From: Sandaracinaceae bacterium
GTDB lineage: Bacteria > Myxococcota_A > Polyangia > Polyangiales > Sandaracinaceae
Assembly (NCBI GenBank): GCA_040218145.1
Contig: JAVJQK010000082.1
Coordinates: 62,001-126,000 of the forward strand
DNA: 64,000 nucleotides
Reading direction: 5' to 3'
This document shows, one piece after another, positions 35,584 through 44,637 of this stretch; position 1 is the first letter of the stretch; the number at the start of each line of letters is the position of its first letter. The notes beneath the pieces were generated by a model. The model was not told where the DNA came from. It saw nothing but the letters and a program-made list of their open reading frames with translations, and did no database searches. Both the position numbers and the translations under genes were made by a program.

Positions 35584-36303
35584 TTGTCCGCGATCGGTTG
35601 CCGTGCAGCTGGCTTCGCAGTACCACCTGCGGCCGTGGAGGATCTCGGGGAGGCGGAGCGCGCGAAGCTCTTCGAACGGTTTGGCCGTTCGTTCGACGCC
35701 GGGACGCAGATCTACGCGGAGGGCGACGCGGCCACGCACTGCCACCTGATCCAGGAGGGCCGCGTCCGGCTGGTCAAGCGCATCCGCTCCTCGGAGCGCA
35801 GCCTGACCGTGCTGCGGCCGGGCGATCTCTTCGGGGAGGACGCGCTGCTCAGCCGGGGCGCGCGGGGCGCCAGCGCGGTGGCGCTGACCGACGTCTCCGT
35901 GCTCGCGCTCGACCGGAAGACCTTCGGTGTCCTGCTCTCGAGCAACCCGGAGGTCGCGCTCCGGCTGGTCGAGCAGCTGGTGCGCCGCCTGCGGCACGCG
36001 GAGGAGCAGCTGGAGAACGCGATGCTCCGCGATCAGCCCTCGCGCGTCGTCAACACCCTGGTGCGCCTCGCGAGCGCGACCGAGCGGACGGACGACGGAC
36101 ACGTGCTGTCGATCTCTCCCCTCGAGCTGTCCAGCCGCGTGGGCCTGGACGTCGACGCGGTGAAGCGGGCCGTGCAGCAGCTCCGGGACGGCGGGTACCT
36201 CCGCATCCACGACGAGCGCATCATCCTGCCGGACCTCGCCGCGCTGCGGCAGCTCTACGAGCTGCTCGGCATGAAGGAGGAGGTGCGCGGTGGATTCCTC
36301 TGA
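35584..36303 (+). CDS. Crp/Fnr-family transcriptional regulator
   Basis: About 239 residues. The cyclic-nucleotide-binding beta-roll spans roughly residues 20-130 (IYAEGDAATHCHLIQEGRVRLVK, LRPGDLFGEDALL), then the dimer helix, then a winged helix-turn-helix (LSSRVGLDVDAVKRAVQQLRDGGYLRI). The Arg that binds cAMP phosphate in true Crp is not obvious, and no Cys cluster for an FeS centre is present, so the ligand is open. The TTG at 35584 and GTG at 35635 are both possible starts. The stop overlaps the next gene by 14 bp. Confidence 0.85.
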   Translation: MSAIGCRAAGFAVPPAAVEDLGEAERAKLFERFGRSFDAGTQIYAEGDAATHCHLIQEGRVRLVKRIRSSERSLTVLRPGDLFGEDALLSRGARGASAVALTDVSVLALDRKTFGVLLSSNPEVALRLVEQLVRRLRHAEEQLENAMLRDQPSRVVNTLVRLASATERTDDGHVLSISPLELSSRVGLDVDAVKRAVQQLRDGGYLRIHDERIILPDLAALRQLYELLGMKEEVRGGFL

Positions 36304-37183
36304 GCTCGCCCGCTCGTCACGGATCGCCTTGACGGACGCCCCCCGGATCCATCATGGTCCGGCCCGCCCCGCGCTCCGCGCGTGCGCTCCTTGCTTGATC
36401 GTCGCTCTCTTCACCGCCGCCAGTCTCCTGAGCTTCAGCCTCGCCGGCTGCAGCGGCGGGCCCACGCGAGAACAAGTGATGCGATCGCAGCGCGAGTACG
36501 ACCTCGGCGTCGGGCTCTACCAGGAGCAGAACGTCCCGGGCGCCTTCGAGCACCTGCTCGAGGCGATCACGCTCGATCCCGACAACGCCGAGGCCCACCT
36601 GATGCTGGGCAACATCTTCATGATTCACCGCGCCGACCACGAACGCGCCGAGCACCACTTCCGGGAGGCGATCCTCGCCAACCAGAGGCTGCCTACGCGT
36701 GCCGGGCTCGAGGCCGACGCGAACAACAGCCTCGGGGTGCTCTACATCCACGCCGAGCGCTACGACGACGCCGAAGTGGCGCTGCGCGCCGCCGCCCGCG
36801 ATCTGATGAACCGCGAGCCGGCCGTCGCCTGGACCAACCTCGGCTGGGCCCGCCTCGAGGCGGGTGACCACGACGGGGCGCTCGAGGCCCTGCGTCAGGC
36901 CGTGCAGCTCTCCCCGCAGCTGTGCCTCGCCTGGTACCGGATCGGACAGGCCCACACCGCGCGCGAGGAGCTCGACCAGGCCGAAGAGGCCCTCACCCGC
37001 GCCCTCTCGGTCGAGAACGAGACCTGCCAGCGCTTGCAGGCCGCCTGGCGCCTCCGTGGCGAGGTGCGCGCCCGCTCCGGCCACCGCGAAGAGGCCATCG
37101 GCGATCTCGAGCGATGTGTCGAATTGTCGCGAGACACGGACGATGGCAACGCCTGCGTGCGTCTGCTGGAGGCGAATCCTTGA
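36290..37183 (+). CDS. TPR lipoprotein, Tgl/PilF-like pilotin
   Basis: A 297-residue lipoprotein. GGAGGAGG ends at 36283, six bases before the GTG used. The signal is long, with a basic N-terminal region and the lipobox SLAGC at about residue 54; a shorter N-region start is possible. Six TPRs follow (QREYDLGVGLYQEQNVPGAFEHLL, NNSLGVLYIHAERYDDAEVAL, AWTNLGWARLEAGDHDGALEAL). This matches the PilF/PilW/Tgl family, outer-membrane lipoproteins that help the PilQ secretin assemble for type IV pili. The RodZ-like gene next door mirrors the pilF-rodZ order of Proteobacteria, which supports the assignment. Confidence 0.75.
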   Translation: MDSSELARSSRIALTDAPRIHHGPARPALRACAPCLIVALFTAASLLSFSLAGCSGGPTREQVMRSQREYDLGVGLYQEQNVPGAFEHLLEAITLDPDNAEAHLMLGNIFMIHRADHERAEHHFREAILANQRLPTRAGLEADANNSLGVLYIHAERYDDAEVALRAAARDLMNREPAVAWTNLGWARLEAGDHDGALEALRQAVQLSPQLCLAWYRIGQAHTAREELDQAEEALTRALSVENETCQRLQAAWRLRGEVRARSGHREEAIGDLERCVELSRDTDDGNACVRLLEANP

Positions 37184-37327
37184 GCGTGGCGATCACGACA
37201 AGCCCGCGGATCCATGGGCGATCCGCAGATTCCAACGCGACTGGATCGGACGTGACACCGGATCCGGCACCGCGTCGCCCCCAAAACGTGCTAGAAGCGT
37301 CGCTCCGACGCGTGGCGTCGGGGATTC

Positions 37328-37348
37328 CGGCACCTGCTTCAGGTGCCG
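37328..37348. promoter_or_regulatory. Perfect hairpin upstream of RodZ-like gene
   Basis: CGGCACCTG and CAGGTGCCG form a perfect 9-bp stem around a CTT loop, 50 bp ahead of the RodZ-like ATG in the 215-bp gap after the Tgl-like gene. No T-tract follows, so a regulatory RNA structure or protein-binding site is more likely than a terminator. Confidence 0.4.
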
Positions 37349-37398
37349 TCTCGCGTGTCGGGAGTGCGGGGGCCGACAGCGAGGTGGAGGACGGACAG

Positions 37399-37830
37399 AT
37401 GGAGTCCCTCGGAACCTATCTCCGGAACGAGCGTGAGCTGAGGCAGATCTCTCTCGAGGAGATCGCGCAGACCACGCGCATCCCGATTCGAATGCTGCAA
37501 CGCATCGAGGACGACGACCTCGACGCGCTGCCGGGTGAGGTGTTCGCCCGCGGCTTCCTCAAGTCCTACGCGACCAGCGTGGGCCTCGACGCCGAGGACG
37601 TGCTCGGCCGCTACGGCCGCCGGGACCAGCCCGAAGAGGACAGCGCGCCCGCCCCGATCACGGCCATCACGCCGCCGGAGAAGGGTCGCCGCTTCGGCAT
37701 CGCGATCGCGCTCGTGATCCTGCTCATCCTCTTCACGCTCGCGCTCTCCATCGTGCTGCGTCCGCGTCACCGCGACACGCCGATCGAGCTCTCGCAGGCG
37801 TCGACCCAGGTCCTGGACGCGCGCGTCTGA
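37399..37830 (+). CDS. RodZ-like helix-turn-helix membrane protein
   Basis: A 143-residue protein with GGAGG at 37386-37390. Residues about 1-75 are an Xre-type helix-turn-helix of the RodZ kind (ESLGTYLRNERELRQISLEEIAQTTRI, then LPGEVFARGFLKSYA). A transmembrane helix at about 103-125 (IAIALVILLILFTLAL) and a short periplasmic tail follow. RodZ links MreB to the cell envelope. This copy lacks the large periplasmic beta domain of E. coli RodZ, as many short homologues do. The order pilF/tgl then rodZ is conserved. Confidence 0.8.
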   Translation: MESLGTYLRNERELRQISLEEIAQTTRIPIRMLQRIEDDDLDALPGEVFARGFLKSYATSVGLDAEDVLGRYGRRDQPEEDSAPAPITAITPPEKGRRFGIAIALVILLILFTLALSIVLRPRHRDTPIELSQASTQVLDARV

Positions 37831-37861
37831 GCCAGCCACCGGATCGCTGCTACGCTGCGGC

Positions 37862-38641
37862 GTGGCCCGGACCGAGCGCACGGCGGCGGTGGTGCTTCGT
37901 TCCGTCGCCTACGGCGAGTCGGACCGCATCCTGACCCTCCTGACCGAGGCGCACGGCAAGCTCGCCGTGATGGCCCGCGGCGCGCGCAAGAGCACCCGCC
38001 GCTTCGGCGGCGCGCTCGAGCCGTACGCCCTGATCGAGGCCGACTGCGCGCTGGGTCGCGGCGACCTGGGCCGGCTCGCCGAGGCGCGCCTGGTCCGCGC
38101 CTTCCCGGGCGTGCTCGCGGACCTCACCCGGATGAGCGTCGCGGCCGCCGGCCTGGAGCTGGTCCGCGAGGTCTTGCCCGATCGGGAGACCCCCGACCCG
38201 CGCCTGCTCCCCACCGTGATCCGCTTCTTCGAGCTGTCGGAGCGGCTGGGCACCGACGCGCTGCGCTTCGCGTTCGCGCTCCGCGTGCTCAACATCGCGG
38301 GCCTCAGCCCCAACCTCGCGTCCTGTGGCCGCTGCGGCGTCGAGGCGCCCGAGGGACGCGCGGCGCTCTTCGATCCCGGCCTCGGCGCCATCGTGTGCCG
38401 GAGCTGCGGCGGGGGCCCGTTCAAGATCGGCGGCCGCCTCCGTACCTCCCTCGCCCACGCCTCCACCGGCAGATGGGAGCACGTGGCGGGAGAGGACTGG
38501 CTCGAGACCGACCGGGCGGCGGCGCAGCGCGTGCTCGACGCCTTCCTTGAGCGTCACCTCGGGCGCCGGCTGGCGGGCGGAGACGTCCTGTCGCAGGTTC
38601 GTGAGGTGAGGCGCAGTTACGATCGGAGCGTGGAAGAATGA
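37862..38641 (+). CDS. recO: DNA repair protein RecO
   Basis: A 259-residue RecO. It has an N-terminal OB fold (TAAVVLRSVAYGESDRILTLLTEAHGKLAVMARGARK in pieces), a helical middle, and a zinc ribbon (CGRCG at about 157, CRSCGG at about 182). RecO loads RecA onto SSB-coated DNA together with RecR. It starts at GTG and ends in ATGA overlapping the DUF971 gene. The length and motif order are standard. Confidence 0.9.
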   Translation: MARTERTAAVVLRSVAYGESDRILTLLTEAHGKLAVMARGARKSTRRFGGALEPYALIEADCALGRGDLGRLAEARLVRAFPGVLADLTRMSVAAAGLELVREVLPDRETPDPRLLPTVIRFFELSERLGTDALRFAFALRVLNIAGLSPNLASCGRCGVEAPEGRAALFDPGLGAIVCRSCGGGPFKIGGRLRTSLAHASTGRWEHVAGEDWLETDRAAAQRVLDAFLERHLGRRLAGGDVLSQVREVRRSYDRSVEE

Positions 38642-38982
38642 GCAGCCCCGAGCCGCTGGAATTGCGCGCCCCCGAAGGCGCGCGGCGCATGGAGATCGAC
38701 TGGGACGACGGCACCACGTCGGCCTACCGTCACGCGATCCTGCGTGGCTTCTGCCCCTGCGCGCACTGCCAGGGCCACCAGGGCCCCGTGCGCTGGGTGT
38801 CAGGCGCCGAGCAGGCCGACCTCGAGCTCTCCCTCATCGAGCCGGTCGGCAATTACGCCCTGCGGCTCGGGTGGGGCGATGGCCACTCGACCGGCATCTA
38901 CACCTTCCGCTTCCTCAAGGCCCTCGCCGAGGTGGGGGAGACCGACCCAGCCGAGCTGGGCGAGATCCGACTCTCCCGGTGA
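38638..38982 (+). CDS. DUF971 domain protein
   Basis: A 114-residue protein of the DUF971 family. Its core reads RMEIDWDDGTTSAY, ILRGFCPCAHCQGHQG, then IEPVGNYALRLGWGDGHSTGIYTFRFL. The two close Cys pairs (CPCAHC) suggest metal or FeS binding. The same domain is found with iron-sulfur assembly factors and in gamma-butyrobetaine-hydroxylase N-termini. It is translated with recO through an ATGA overlap, and precedes the chemosensory operon by 58 bp. Confidence 0.85.
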   Translation: MSSPEPLELRAPEGARRMEIDWDDGTTSAYRHAILRGFCPCAHCQGHQGPVRWVSGAEQADLELSLIEPVGNYALRLGWGDGHSTGIYTFRFLKALAEVGETDPAELGEIRLSR

Positions 38983-39040
38983 GGCCTGGCGTCGAATGCT
39001 CGACGAGCGGGCTCCGAATTTGCGACACTGACCGCATCCC

Positions 39041-39445
39041 ATGTCCGCCGGAGGTCCCCTGATCGCCCGCATCCTGGTCGTCGAGGACTCCAGCGCGATG
39101 CGCGCCTTCGTTCGCGCCGCGCTCGAGGAGGCCGGCGTGGTGCGCGAGGTGATCGAAGCGGCCAGCGGCTTCGAGGCGCTGCGCATCCTGCCCCGGGAGC
39201 AGGTCCAGCTCGCGATCGTCGACATCAACATGCCGGACGTGAACGGGCTCGAGCTGATCCGCTTCATGCGCAAGAGCGAGTCCCACAAGGACACCCCGCT
39301 CATCGTCATCAGCTCCGAGGCCTCCGAGCGCGACCGTGAGCGCGGGCTGATGCTCGGCGCCAACGCCTACCTGGCCAAGCCCTTCACCGCCGATGCCCTC
39401 ATCGCACTGGTGCGCGAGCTCGCTGCGGAGGGGGAGGGGGCGTGA
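39041..39445 (+). CDS. CheY-like single-domain response regulator
   Basis: A 134-residue receiver. The acidic pocket is VVEDSS, the phospho-acceptor Asp is in LAIVDINMPDVNG, the switch Ser/Thr is in VISSEA, and the conserved Lys is in YLAKPF. No output domain is present. It opens the chemosensory operon and overlaps the CheA start in GTGA, so it is most likely CheA's direct phosphorylation target. Confidence 0.9.
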   Translation: MSAGGPLIARILVVEDSSAMRAFVRAALEEAGVVREVIEAASGFEALRILPREQVQLAIVDINMPDVNGLELIRFMRKSESHKDTPLIVISSEASERDRERGLMLGANAYLAKPFTADALIALVRELAAEGEGA

Positions 39446-41562
39446 CGGAAGACGACGACGGCGACAGCGTCCGGAACGAGTTCGTCGCCGAGGCGCAGGA
39501 GATCATCGAAGCGCTCTCGCGCGATCTGCTCCTCCTCGACCACGGTCAGAAGGAGGGCCACCCGGATCCCGACCTGATCAACTCGGTCTTCCGAGGGGTG
39601 CACACGCTCAAGGGCATCGCCGGCATGTTCGGCTTCGCCGACCTGGGCGAGGTCGCGCACGTGCTCGAGGACCTGCTCGACCAGCTGCGCCTCGGCAAGG
39701 TCGATCTGACGCAGGGCGTGCTCGACGTGCTCTTCGAGGGCGTCGAGGTCCTGCAGCGCTTGCTCAGCGGCGGCCCCGACGCGCCCGAGGCCGACCTCGC
39801 CGGCTTCCGCGGGGCCGTGCAGGCCGTGATCGGGACCGCGTCGGAGAAGCCGGCCGACTTCGGCCCCTACGATCTCGACACCGGCGTGCTCTCGGTCCTG
39901 ACCGAGTACGAAGAGCACCGCCTGCGCACCAACATCGAGCAGGGCGTCCCGCTCTACCGGCTGCGGGTCACCTTCTCGCTGACCTCGATCGACAGCGATC
40001 TCGAGGAGCTCAAGGCGCGCGCGAAGCCGATCGCGGAGATCATCACCTACCTCCCCTCGATGGAGGGGGGCGACGACGACGCCATCGACCTCGAGGTGCT
40101 GCTCGCGAGCCGCGTCGTCATGGACGAGCTGCGCGACGCGCTGGCCGCGGGCGGAGAGGCGCTCCTCGAGCCCGTCTCCCAGCAGAGCCAGAACGCGGCG
40201 CGCCTGACCCCGCCTCCGCCGCCGTCGCCCACGCACGAGACGTCACACCCGCCGGCCGTCGTGCCCGAGAGCGCGCCGCCGCCCGTCCCGCAGCGCGAGA
40301 TGAGCGCCGACTCGCTCGCGCTCCGCTCGGTCACGAAGACCGTGCGCGTCGACATCAGCAAGCTCGACCACCTCATGAACGTGGTCGGCGAGCTGGCCAT
40401 CGTGCGGAGCAGCGTCGGCAAGATGCTCGACCGGATCCGCGGCGACACGGAGAACCGCGCCCTCGCGGCGGAGCTCCACCGCGTCCACCGCGCCTTCGAG
40501 CGCCACCTCGACGATTTGCAGGACGGGATCCTCGATGTCCGCATGGTCCCGCTCGGGCAGACCTTCGATCGCCTCGCTCGCGCGGTCCGGCAGGTCGCGC
40601 GCGAGCACGGCAAGGAGGTCCGCCTCCAGGTCAGCGGCGCGGACACCGAGGTCGACAAGCTGATCGTCGAGGAGCTGACCGACCCGCTGCTCCACATCAT
40701 CCGGAACTCGATCGACCACGGGATCGAGCGCGCCGAGGAGCGCGAGCGCATGGGCAAGCCGACCACGGGCACCCTCGCGCTCAACGCCTACCAGAAGGGC
40801 AACCACGTCGTCATCGAGGTGGAGGACGACGGCGCGGGCATGAACGAGGAGGCCATCCTCAAGAGCGCCGTCAAGCGCGGCGCGGTCACCCCGGAGGCGG
40901 GCGAGGAGATGGCGCGCCAGGAGAAGCTCGCGCTGATCTTCCTGCCCGGCGTCAGCACCGCCGAGACGGTCACGGATCTCTCCGGGCGCGGCGTCGGCAT
41001 GGACGTCGTCAAGACCCACATCTCGCGCCTCGGCGGCGTGGTCGACGTGCAGAGCCAGCTGCAGATCGGCACCAAGTTCACGCTCACCCTCCCCATCACG
41101 CTCGCGATCATCAGCGCGCTCGTGGTGCGCACGAAGGGCCGGACGTTCTGCATCCCGCTGACCGTGGTGCAAGAAGCATTGATTCTCGATCCCGCCTCGG
41201 TGCGGCGCGTGGAGGGCCACGAGGTGATCACCCTGCGCGGCGGCACCCTGCCCATCTGCCGCCTGGAGCAGCACTTCGGGCTCGCCCCGATGGAGAGCGA
41301 GGACGACAACGGCAAGGAGTACGTCGTCGTGACCGCGCTCGGCCAGCGGCGCCTCGGCCTCGTCGTCACGGGCCTCGAGGGGCAGCAGGACATCATCATC
41401 AAGCCGCTGGGCAAGAGCCTCTCGGACGTCAAGGGCTTCGCGGGCGCGACCGACCTCGGCGATCAACGCGTCGTGCTGGTCGTCGACGCGCCCGCGCTGC
41501 TCGAGGAGATCCTGGCCGGACCCGAGATGCGGACCGCGCTCACGCTGGGGGCGCCGTCGTGA
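39442..41562 (+). CDS. cheA: Chemotaxis histidine kinase CheA
   Basis: A 706-residue CheA. The Hpt domain has the phospho-His in GVHTLKGIAGMFG (about residue 53). A second helical segment and a Pro-rich linker follow, with no clear P2 CheY-binding domain. The dimerisation helices lie around residue 300-355, and the ATPase has LLHIIRNSIDHGIE (N box), VEDDGAGMN (G1) and GRGVGMDVVKTHI (G2). A CheW-like regulatory domain ends the protein (FCIPLTVVQEALIL, ITLRGGTLPICRL). It starts at a GTG inside the CheY stop and ends in a GTGA shared with the first CheW. Confidence 0.94.
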   Translation: MTEDDDGDSVRNEFVAEAQEIIEALSRDLLLLDHGQKEGHPDPDLINSVFRGVHTLKGIAGMFGFADLGEVAHVLEDLLDQLRLGKVDLTQGVLDVLFEGVEVLQRLLSGGPDAPEADLAGFRGAVQAVIGTASEKPADFGPYDLDTGVLSVLTEYEEHRLRTNIEQGVPLYRLRVTFSLTSIDSDLEELKARAKPIAEIITYLPSMEGGDDDAIDLEVLLASRVVMDELRDALAAGGEALLEPVSQQSQNAARLTPPPPPSPTHETSHPPAVVPESAPPPVPQREMSADSLALRSVTKTVRVDISKLDHLMNVVGELAIVRSSVGKMLDRIRGDTENRALAAELHRVHRAFERHLDDLQDGILDVRMVPLGQTFDRLARAVRQVAREHGKEVRLQVSGADTEVDKLIVEELTDPLLHIIRNSIDHGIERAEERERMGKPTTGTLALNAYQKGNHVVIEVEDDGAGMNEEAILKSAVKRGAVTPEAGEEMARQEKLALIFLPGVSTAETVTDLSGRGVGMDVVKTHISRLGGVVDVQSQLQIGTKFTLTLPITLAIISALVVRTKGRTFCIPLTVVQEALILDPASVRRVEGHEVITLRGGTLPICRLEQHFGLAPMESEDDNGKEYVVVTALGQRRLGLVVTGLEGQQDIIIKPLGKSLSDVKGFAGATDLGDQRVVLVVDAPALLEEILAGPEMRTALTLGAPS

Positions 41563-42086
41563 CGGGCAAGGTCCAGAAGCGGGCCACGCTCGTCCCCTCG
41601 GCGCCGCCCAAGGGCCGCGCCCTCAAGCCGTCCCGGGCCAACGAGATCAGCGAGTTCCTCGCCTTCGGGCTCGGGGGCGAGGCGTTCGCGCTGCCCCTCA
41701 ACACGGTGCGCGAGATCCTCAAGGTGCAGCCGATCACCGAGGTGCCGCGCGCGCGCCCCTACGTGCTCGGCATCCTCTCGGTCCGGGGTCGGATCACCAC
41801 CGTCATCGATCTGCGTCGCCGGCTGCGCATGGCCGACGCGACCTCGACCAAGCAGTCCCGCATCCTGCTCGTGGACAGCGGGGACGAGATCATCGGCATG
41901 CTCGTCGACGAGGTCTACCAGGTCTATCGCCTCCACGAGGACGAGATGGAGATGGCGGCCGTCGTGGCCGGAGATCTCTCCGAGTACGTCTTCGGGATCG
42001 GTCGCCCCGGCGGGGGCGCAGACGGCGAGCGAGAGACAGACGACATCCTGATCCTCCTCGACCCCGAGCCGCTCCTGAAGAGGTGA
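41559..42086 (+). CDS. cheW: CheW coupling protein 1
   Basis: A 175-residue CheW. The two subdomain hallmarks are present: FLAFGLGGEAFALPLNTVREIL and ITEVPRARPYVLGILSVRGRITTVIDLRRRL. About 30 extra residues at the N-terminus are basic and disordered. CheW bridges CheA and chemoreceptors. This one has an acidic insert near the C-terminus (GGGADGERETDD), unlike the second copy. Coupled by GTGA to CheA. Confidence 0.92.
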   Translation: MTGKVQKRATLVPSAPPKGRALKPSRANEISEFLAFGLGGEAFALPLNTVREILKVQPITEVPRARPYVLGILSVRGRITTVIDLRRRLRMADATSTKQSRILLVDSGDEIIGMLVDEVYQVYRLHEDEMEMAAVVAGDLSEYVFGIGRPGGGADGERETDDILILLDPEPLLKR

Positions 42087-42088
42087 GC

Positions 42089-42592
42089 ATGGTCAATCTC
42101 GCGAGACGACGCGGCGATCGCAGCAAGAACCTGGTGGGCTTCACCGTGGGTGACGTGCACTACGCCGTCGACATCCACCGGGTGCGAGAGATCATCACGC
42201 CGCTCGAGGTCGTGCCCATCACGCACGCGCCGCCGGCCGTGCTGGGCGTCAGCGATCACCGCGGCGAGGTCGTGCCCATCGTCGACGTGCGGCGTCGCTT
42301 CGGCCTGCCCGCCACCCAGCAGACTCGCCGCACCAAGTGGATCGTGGTGGAGCTCGGGGACCGCCTCGCGGGGCTGGTGGTCGACGGCGTCACCGACGTG
42401 TTCGGCGCGGGCGAGCCGGACCAGCGCTCGGTGCCGCAGATCGGCGTGGGCGACGCGGCCCGCGGCATCTCCGCCGTCTACATCTACGATGGCAAGCTCG
42501 TGTTCGTGCTCGACGTCGATCGGATCGCGGCCGTCACCGAGGTCATCGACATCGAGGCGATGCACGGCCTCATCGAACGGGGGGGCGCGTGA
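42089..42592 (+). CDS. cheW: CheW coupling protein 2
   Basis: A 167-residue CheW with FTVGDVHYAVDIHRVREIITP and ITHAPPAVLGVSDHRGEVVPIVDVRRRF. AGAGG-like AGAGG at 42079-42083 favours the ATG at 42089. The GTG at 42083, which overlaps the preceding stop in GTGA, is an alternative. Two different CheWs in one operon suggest distinct array positions or receptor contacts. It ends in GTGA with the HEAT gene. Confidence 0.9.
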   Translation: MVNLARRRGDRSKNLVGFTVGDVHYAVDIHRVREIITPLEVVPITHAPPAVLGVSDHRGEVVPIVDVRRRFGLPATQQTRRTKWIVVELGDRLAGLVVDGVTDVFGAGEPDQRSVPQIGVGDAARGISAVYIYDGKLVFVLDVDRIAAVTEVIDIEAMHGLIERGGA

Positions 42593-44637
42593 GCGAGCTC
42601 GAGGAGGCGATGCGGAGCGACGACCCGGAGGAGCGCCGCCGGGCGACCTCGGCGCTCCCCTCCGCGCCGGACGGGGATCGCGGCGCGCTGCTCATCCGCG
42701 CGCTCGGCGACGTCGACTGGCGGGTCCGCAAGGAGGGCGCGCGCGTCGCGGCCAGCGTGGCCGAGGACTGGGGGCTCCTGCCCGAGCTGGTCGACGGGCT
42801 CTGCCAGGGCGAGAACGTCGGGCTGCGCAACTCCGCGCTGGAGGTGCTCGAGCGGCTCGGCCCGCGCGCGGCGAACGCGCTGCTGGTGGCCTTGCCCCGG
42901 GTGCCCGAGGCGGCGCGCAAGTTCGTCGTCGCCGCGCTCGGCTTCGCGGGCGGCGCGGGCGTCGAGAAGCTCGCGGAGCTGTCGCGCGACGCGGAGCCGA
43001 ACACCGCGCAGGCCGCCATCGAGGCGCTCGCCCGCGTGGGCGGCGATCGGGCCGAGGAGGCGCTGCGGGGTCACCTCGAGGCGGAGGATCCCGTGCAGCG
43101 CCTGGCCGCGCTCGAGGGGCTGGAGCGCTTGCAGGCGCAGGTGTCGCTCGACGCCCTCGCGCCGCTCCTGGGAGACCGACTCGTGCGCCGCCTCGCGCTG
43201 CGCATCCTCGGCTACAGCGAGGAGCCCGGCGCGGCCGCGACCTTGCTCGGCGCGCTCGAGGACGGAGGCGCGGCGTCGCTCGAGGCGACGGTCGCGCTGG
43301 GGCGCCTGCTCACCCGCGGGGGCCCGGCCGCGCGTGAGATGGCGAAGCTCGCCGAGGGCCTGAGCGAGCCCGTGCGCAAGCACCTGCGGACCGTGGCCCA
43401 GAGCGGGCGGGACGAGGCGCGCCGCGCGGCGACGTGGGTGCTGCTGCTGGCGCGCGACGAGCACAGCCTGGGCGCGGCGGCGGAGCTCGCGGCGGACGAC
43501 CGGCTGCCTCCCGTCGCGCTGGACGTCATCCGTCGCTGGGGCGGCTCCGCGATCCGGCCGCTCGTCGACGCGTCGAGCGAGCTGTCCCCGCGGGGCCGCG
43601 CGATCGCGCTCCAGATGGCCAGCGACCTGGCCGCCCGCGCCGAGCCCGCGCCAGACGTCTTGCGGTCGTTGCGCGCCGCGCTCCGGGCGCTCCTGTCCAG
43701 CGACGAGGCCACCGTGGTCGCGGCGGGCGCAGAGGCGCTCGGCCGCTGGGCGGAGCCCGAGGACGCCAAGCTGCTGCTCCGCGCCGCGCGCGTGTTCCCC
43801 GAGCAGGTGGCTCGCGCGGCCGGCCGCGCCCTCGAGCGGCTCGCGTCCAGCGCTCCCGACGCGGTCGAGGCGGAGCTCTCGTCGGTGCCGCTCGACGGGC
43901 AGCTCGGCGCCGCGCTCCTCCCCGCCGTCGCCGCCCTCGGCGGGCAGAGCGCGACGGATCTGCTCCAGGCGACCCTCAACGCGGACGACCCGCGCGCGCG
44001 CCGCGCGGCGGTGATGGCCTTGCCGCGGCTGGGCGGCGAGCGCGCGGTCGAGCTGGCCGGGTTCGCTCTCGCCGACGAGGACGTCGACGTGCAGGTGGCG
44101 GCGGTCACCGTGCTCGCGCAGCTGAGCAAGAGCGGCGGAGACCTCGGCGTGGCGCCGCTCCGGCTCGCCCTGCGCGCGAGCTTCGAGCCCGTGATCGCGG
44201 CCGCCGCGCGCGCGCTCGGTCAGATCCGCGACCGCGCCTCGATCGCCACCATGCGTGAGCTCGTCAGCGAGGGGCGCCCCGGCGTGGCCGTCGCCGCGAT
44301 GGAGGCGCTGCGCGTGATGGAGGATCCCGCGCTCGACGACCTGCTCGTGGAGGCGCTCGGTCAGGAGGACGAGGAGCTGGTCAAGGAGGCCTTGCGCGCC
44401 ATCGCGCAGTCCGAGGCGCCGCGCCGCGAGGCCCGCATCGCGCTGGCCCTCGAGCACTCCGCGTGGGACGTGCGTCAGCTCGCCGCCTCGCTGCTCGGGC
44501 AGCTCGGGACCGACGAGGCGCGCGCCTCGCTCACGAAGCGGCGCGGCCGTGAGGGAGACAAGGGCGTGCGGGAGTCGATCGACTCCGCGCTGGACGAGCC
44601 GCTCGAGCCAGGTGACGACGCGGAGGAGGGCGACTGA
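42589..44637 (+). CDS. HEAT/PBS-lyase-like repeat protein of the chemosensory operon
   Basis: A 682-residue protein built almost wholly of about 20 HEAT-like repeats of 30-35 residues (LIRALGDVDWRVRKEGARVAAS, DDPRARRAAVMALPRLGG, ALEHSAWDVRQLAASLLGQLG). There is no signal peptide, membrane span or enzyme motif. Its place between CheW and CheR, with overlapping or abutting starts, makes it a probable component or regulator of the array. HEAT solenoids bind partners along their length. HEAT proteins occur in some myxobacterial chemosensory loci, but this role is inferred. Confidence 0.85.
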   Translation: MSELEEAMRSDDPEERRRATSALPSAPDGDRGALLIRALGDVDWRVRKEGARVAASVAEDWGLLPELVDGLCQGENVGLRNSALEVLERLGPRAANALLVALPRVPEAARKFVVAALGFAGGAGVEKLAELSRDAEPNTAQAAIEALARVGGDRAEEALRGHLEAEDPVQRLAALEGLERLQAQVSLDALAPLLGDRLVRRLALRILGYSEEPGAAATLLGALEDGGAASLEATVALGRLLTRGGPAAREMAKLAEGLSEPVRKHLRTVAQSGRDEARRAATWVLLLARDEHSLGAAAELAADDRLPPVALDVIRRWGGSAIRPLVDASSELSPRGRAIALQMASDLAARAEPAPDVLRSLRAALRALLSSDEATVVAAGAEALGRWAEPEDAKLLLRAARVFPEQVARAAGRALERLASSAPDAVEAELSSVPLDGQLGAALLPAVAALGGQSATDLLQATLNADDPRARRAAVMALPRLGGERAVELAGFALADEDVDVQVAAVTVLAQLSKSGGDLGVAPLRLALRASFEPVIAAAARALGQIRDRASIATMRELVSEGRPGVAVAAMEALRVMEDPALDDLLVEALGQEDEELVKEALRAIAQSEAPRREARIALALEHSAWDVRQLAASLLGQLGTDEARASLTKRRGREGDKGVRESIDSALDEPLEPGDDAEEGD

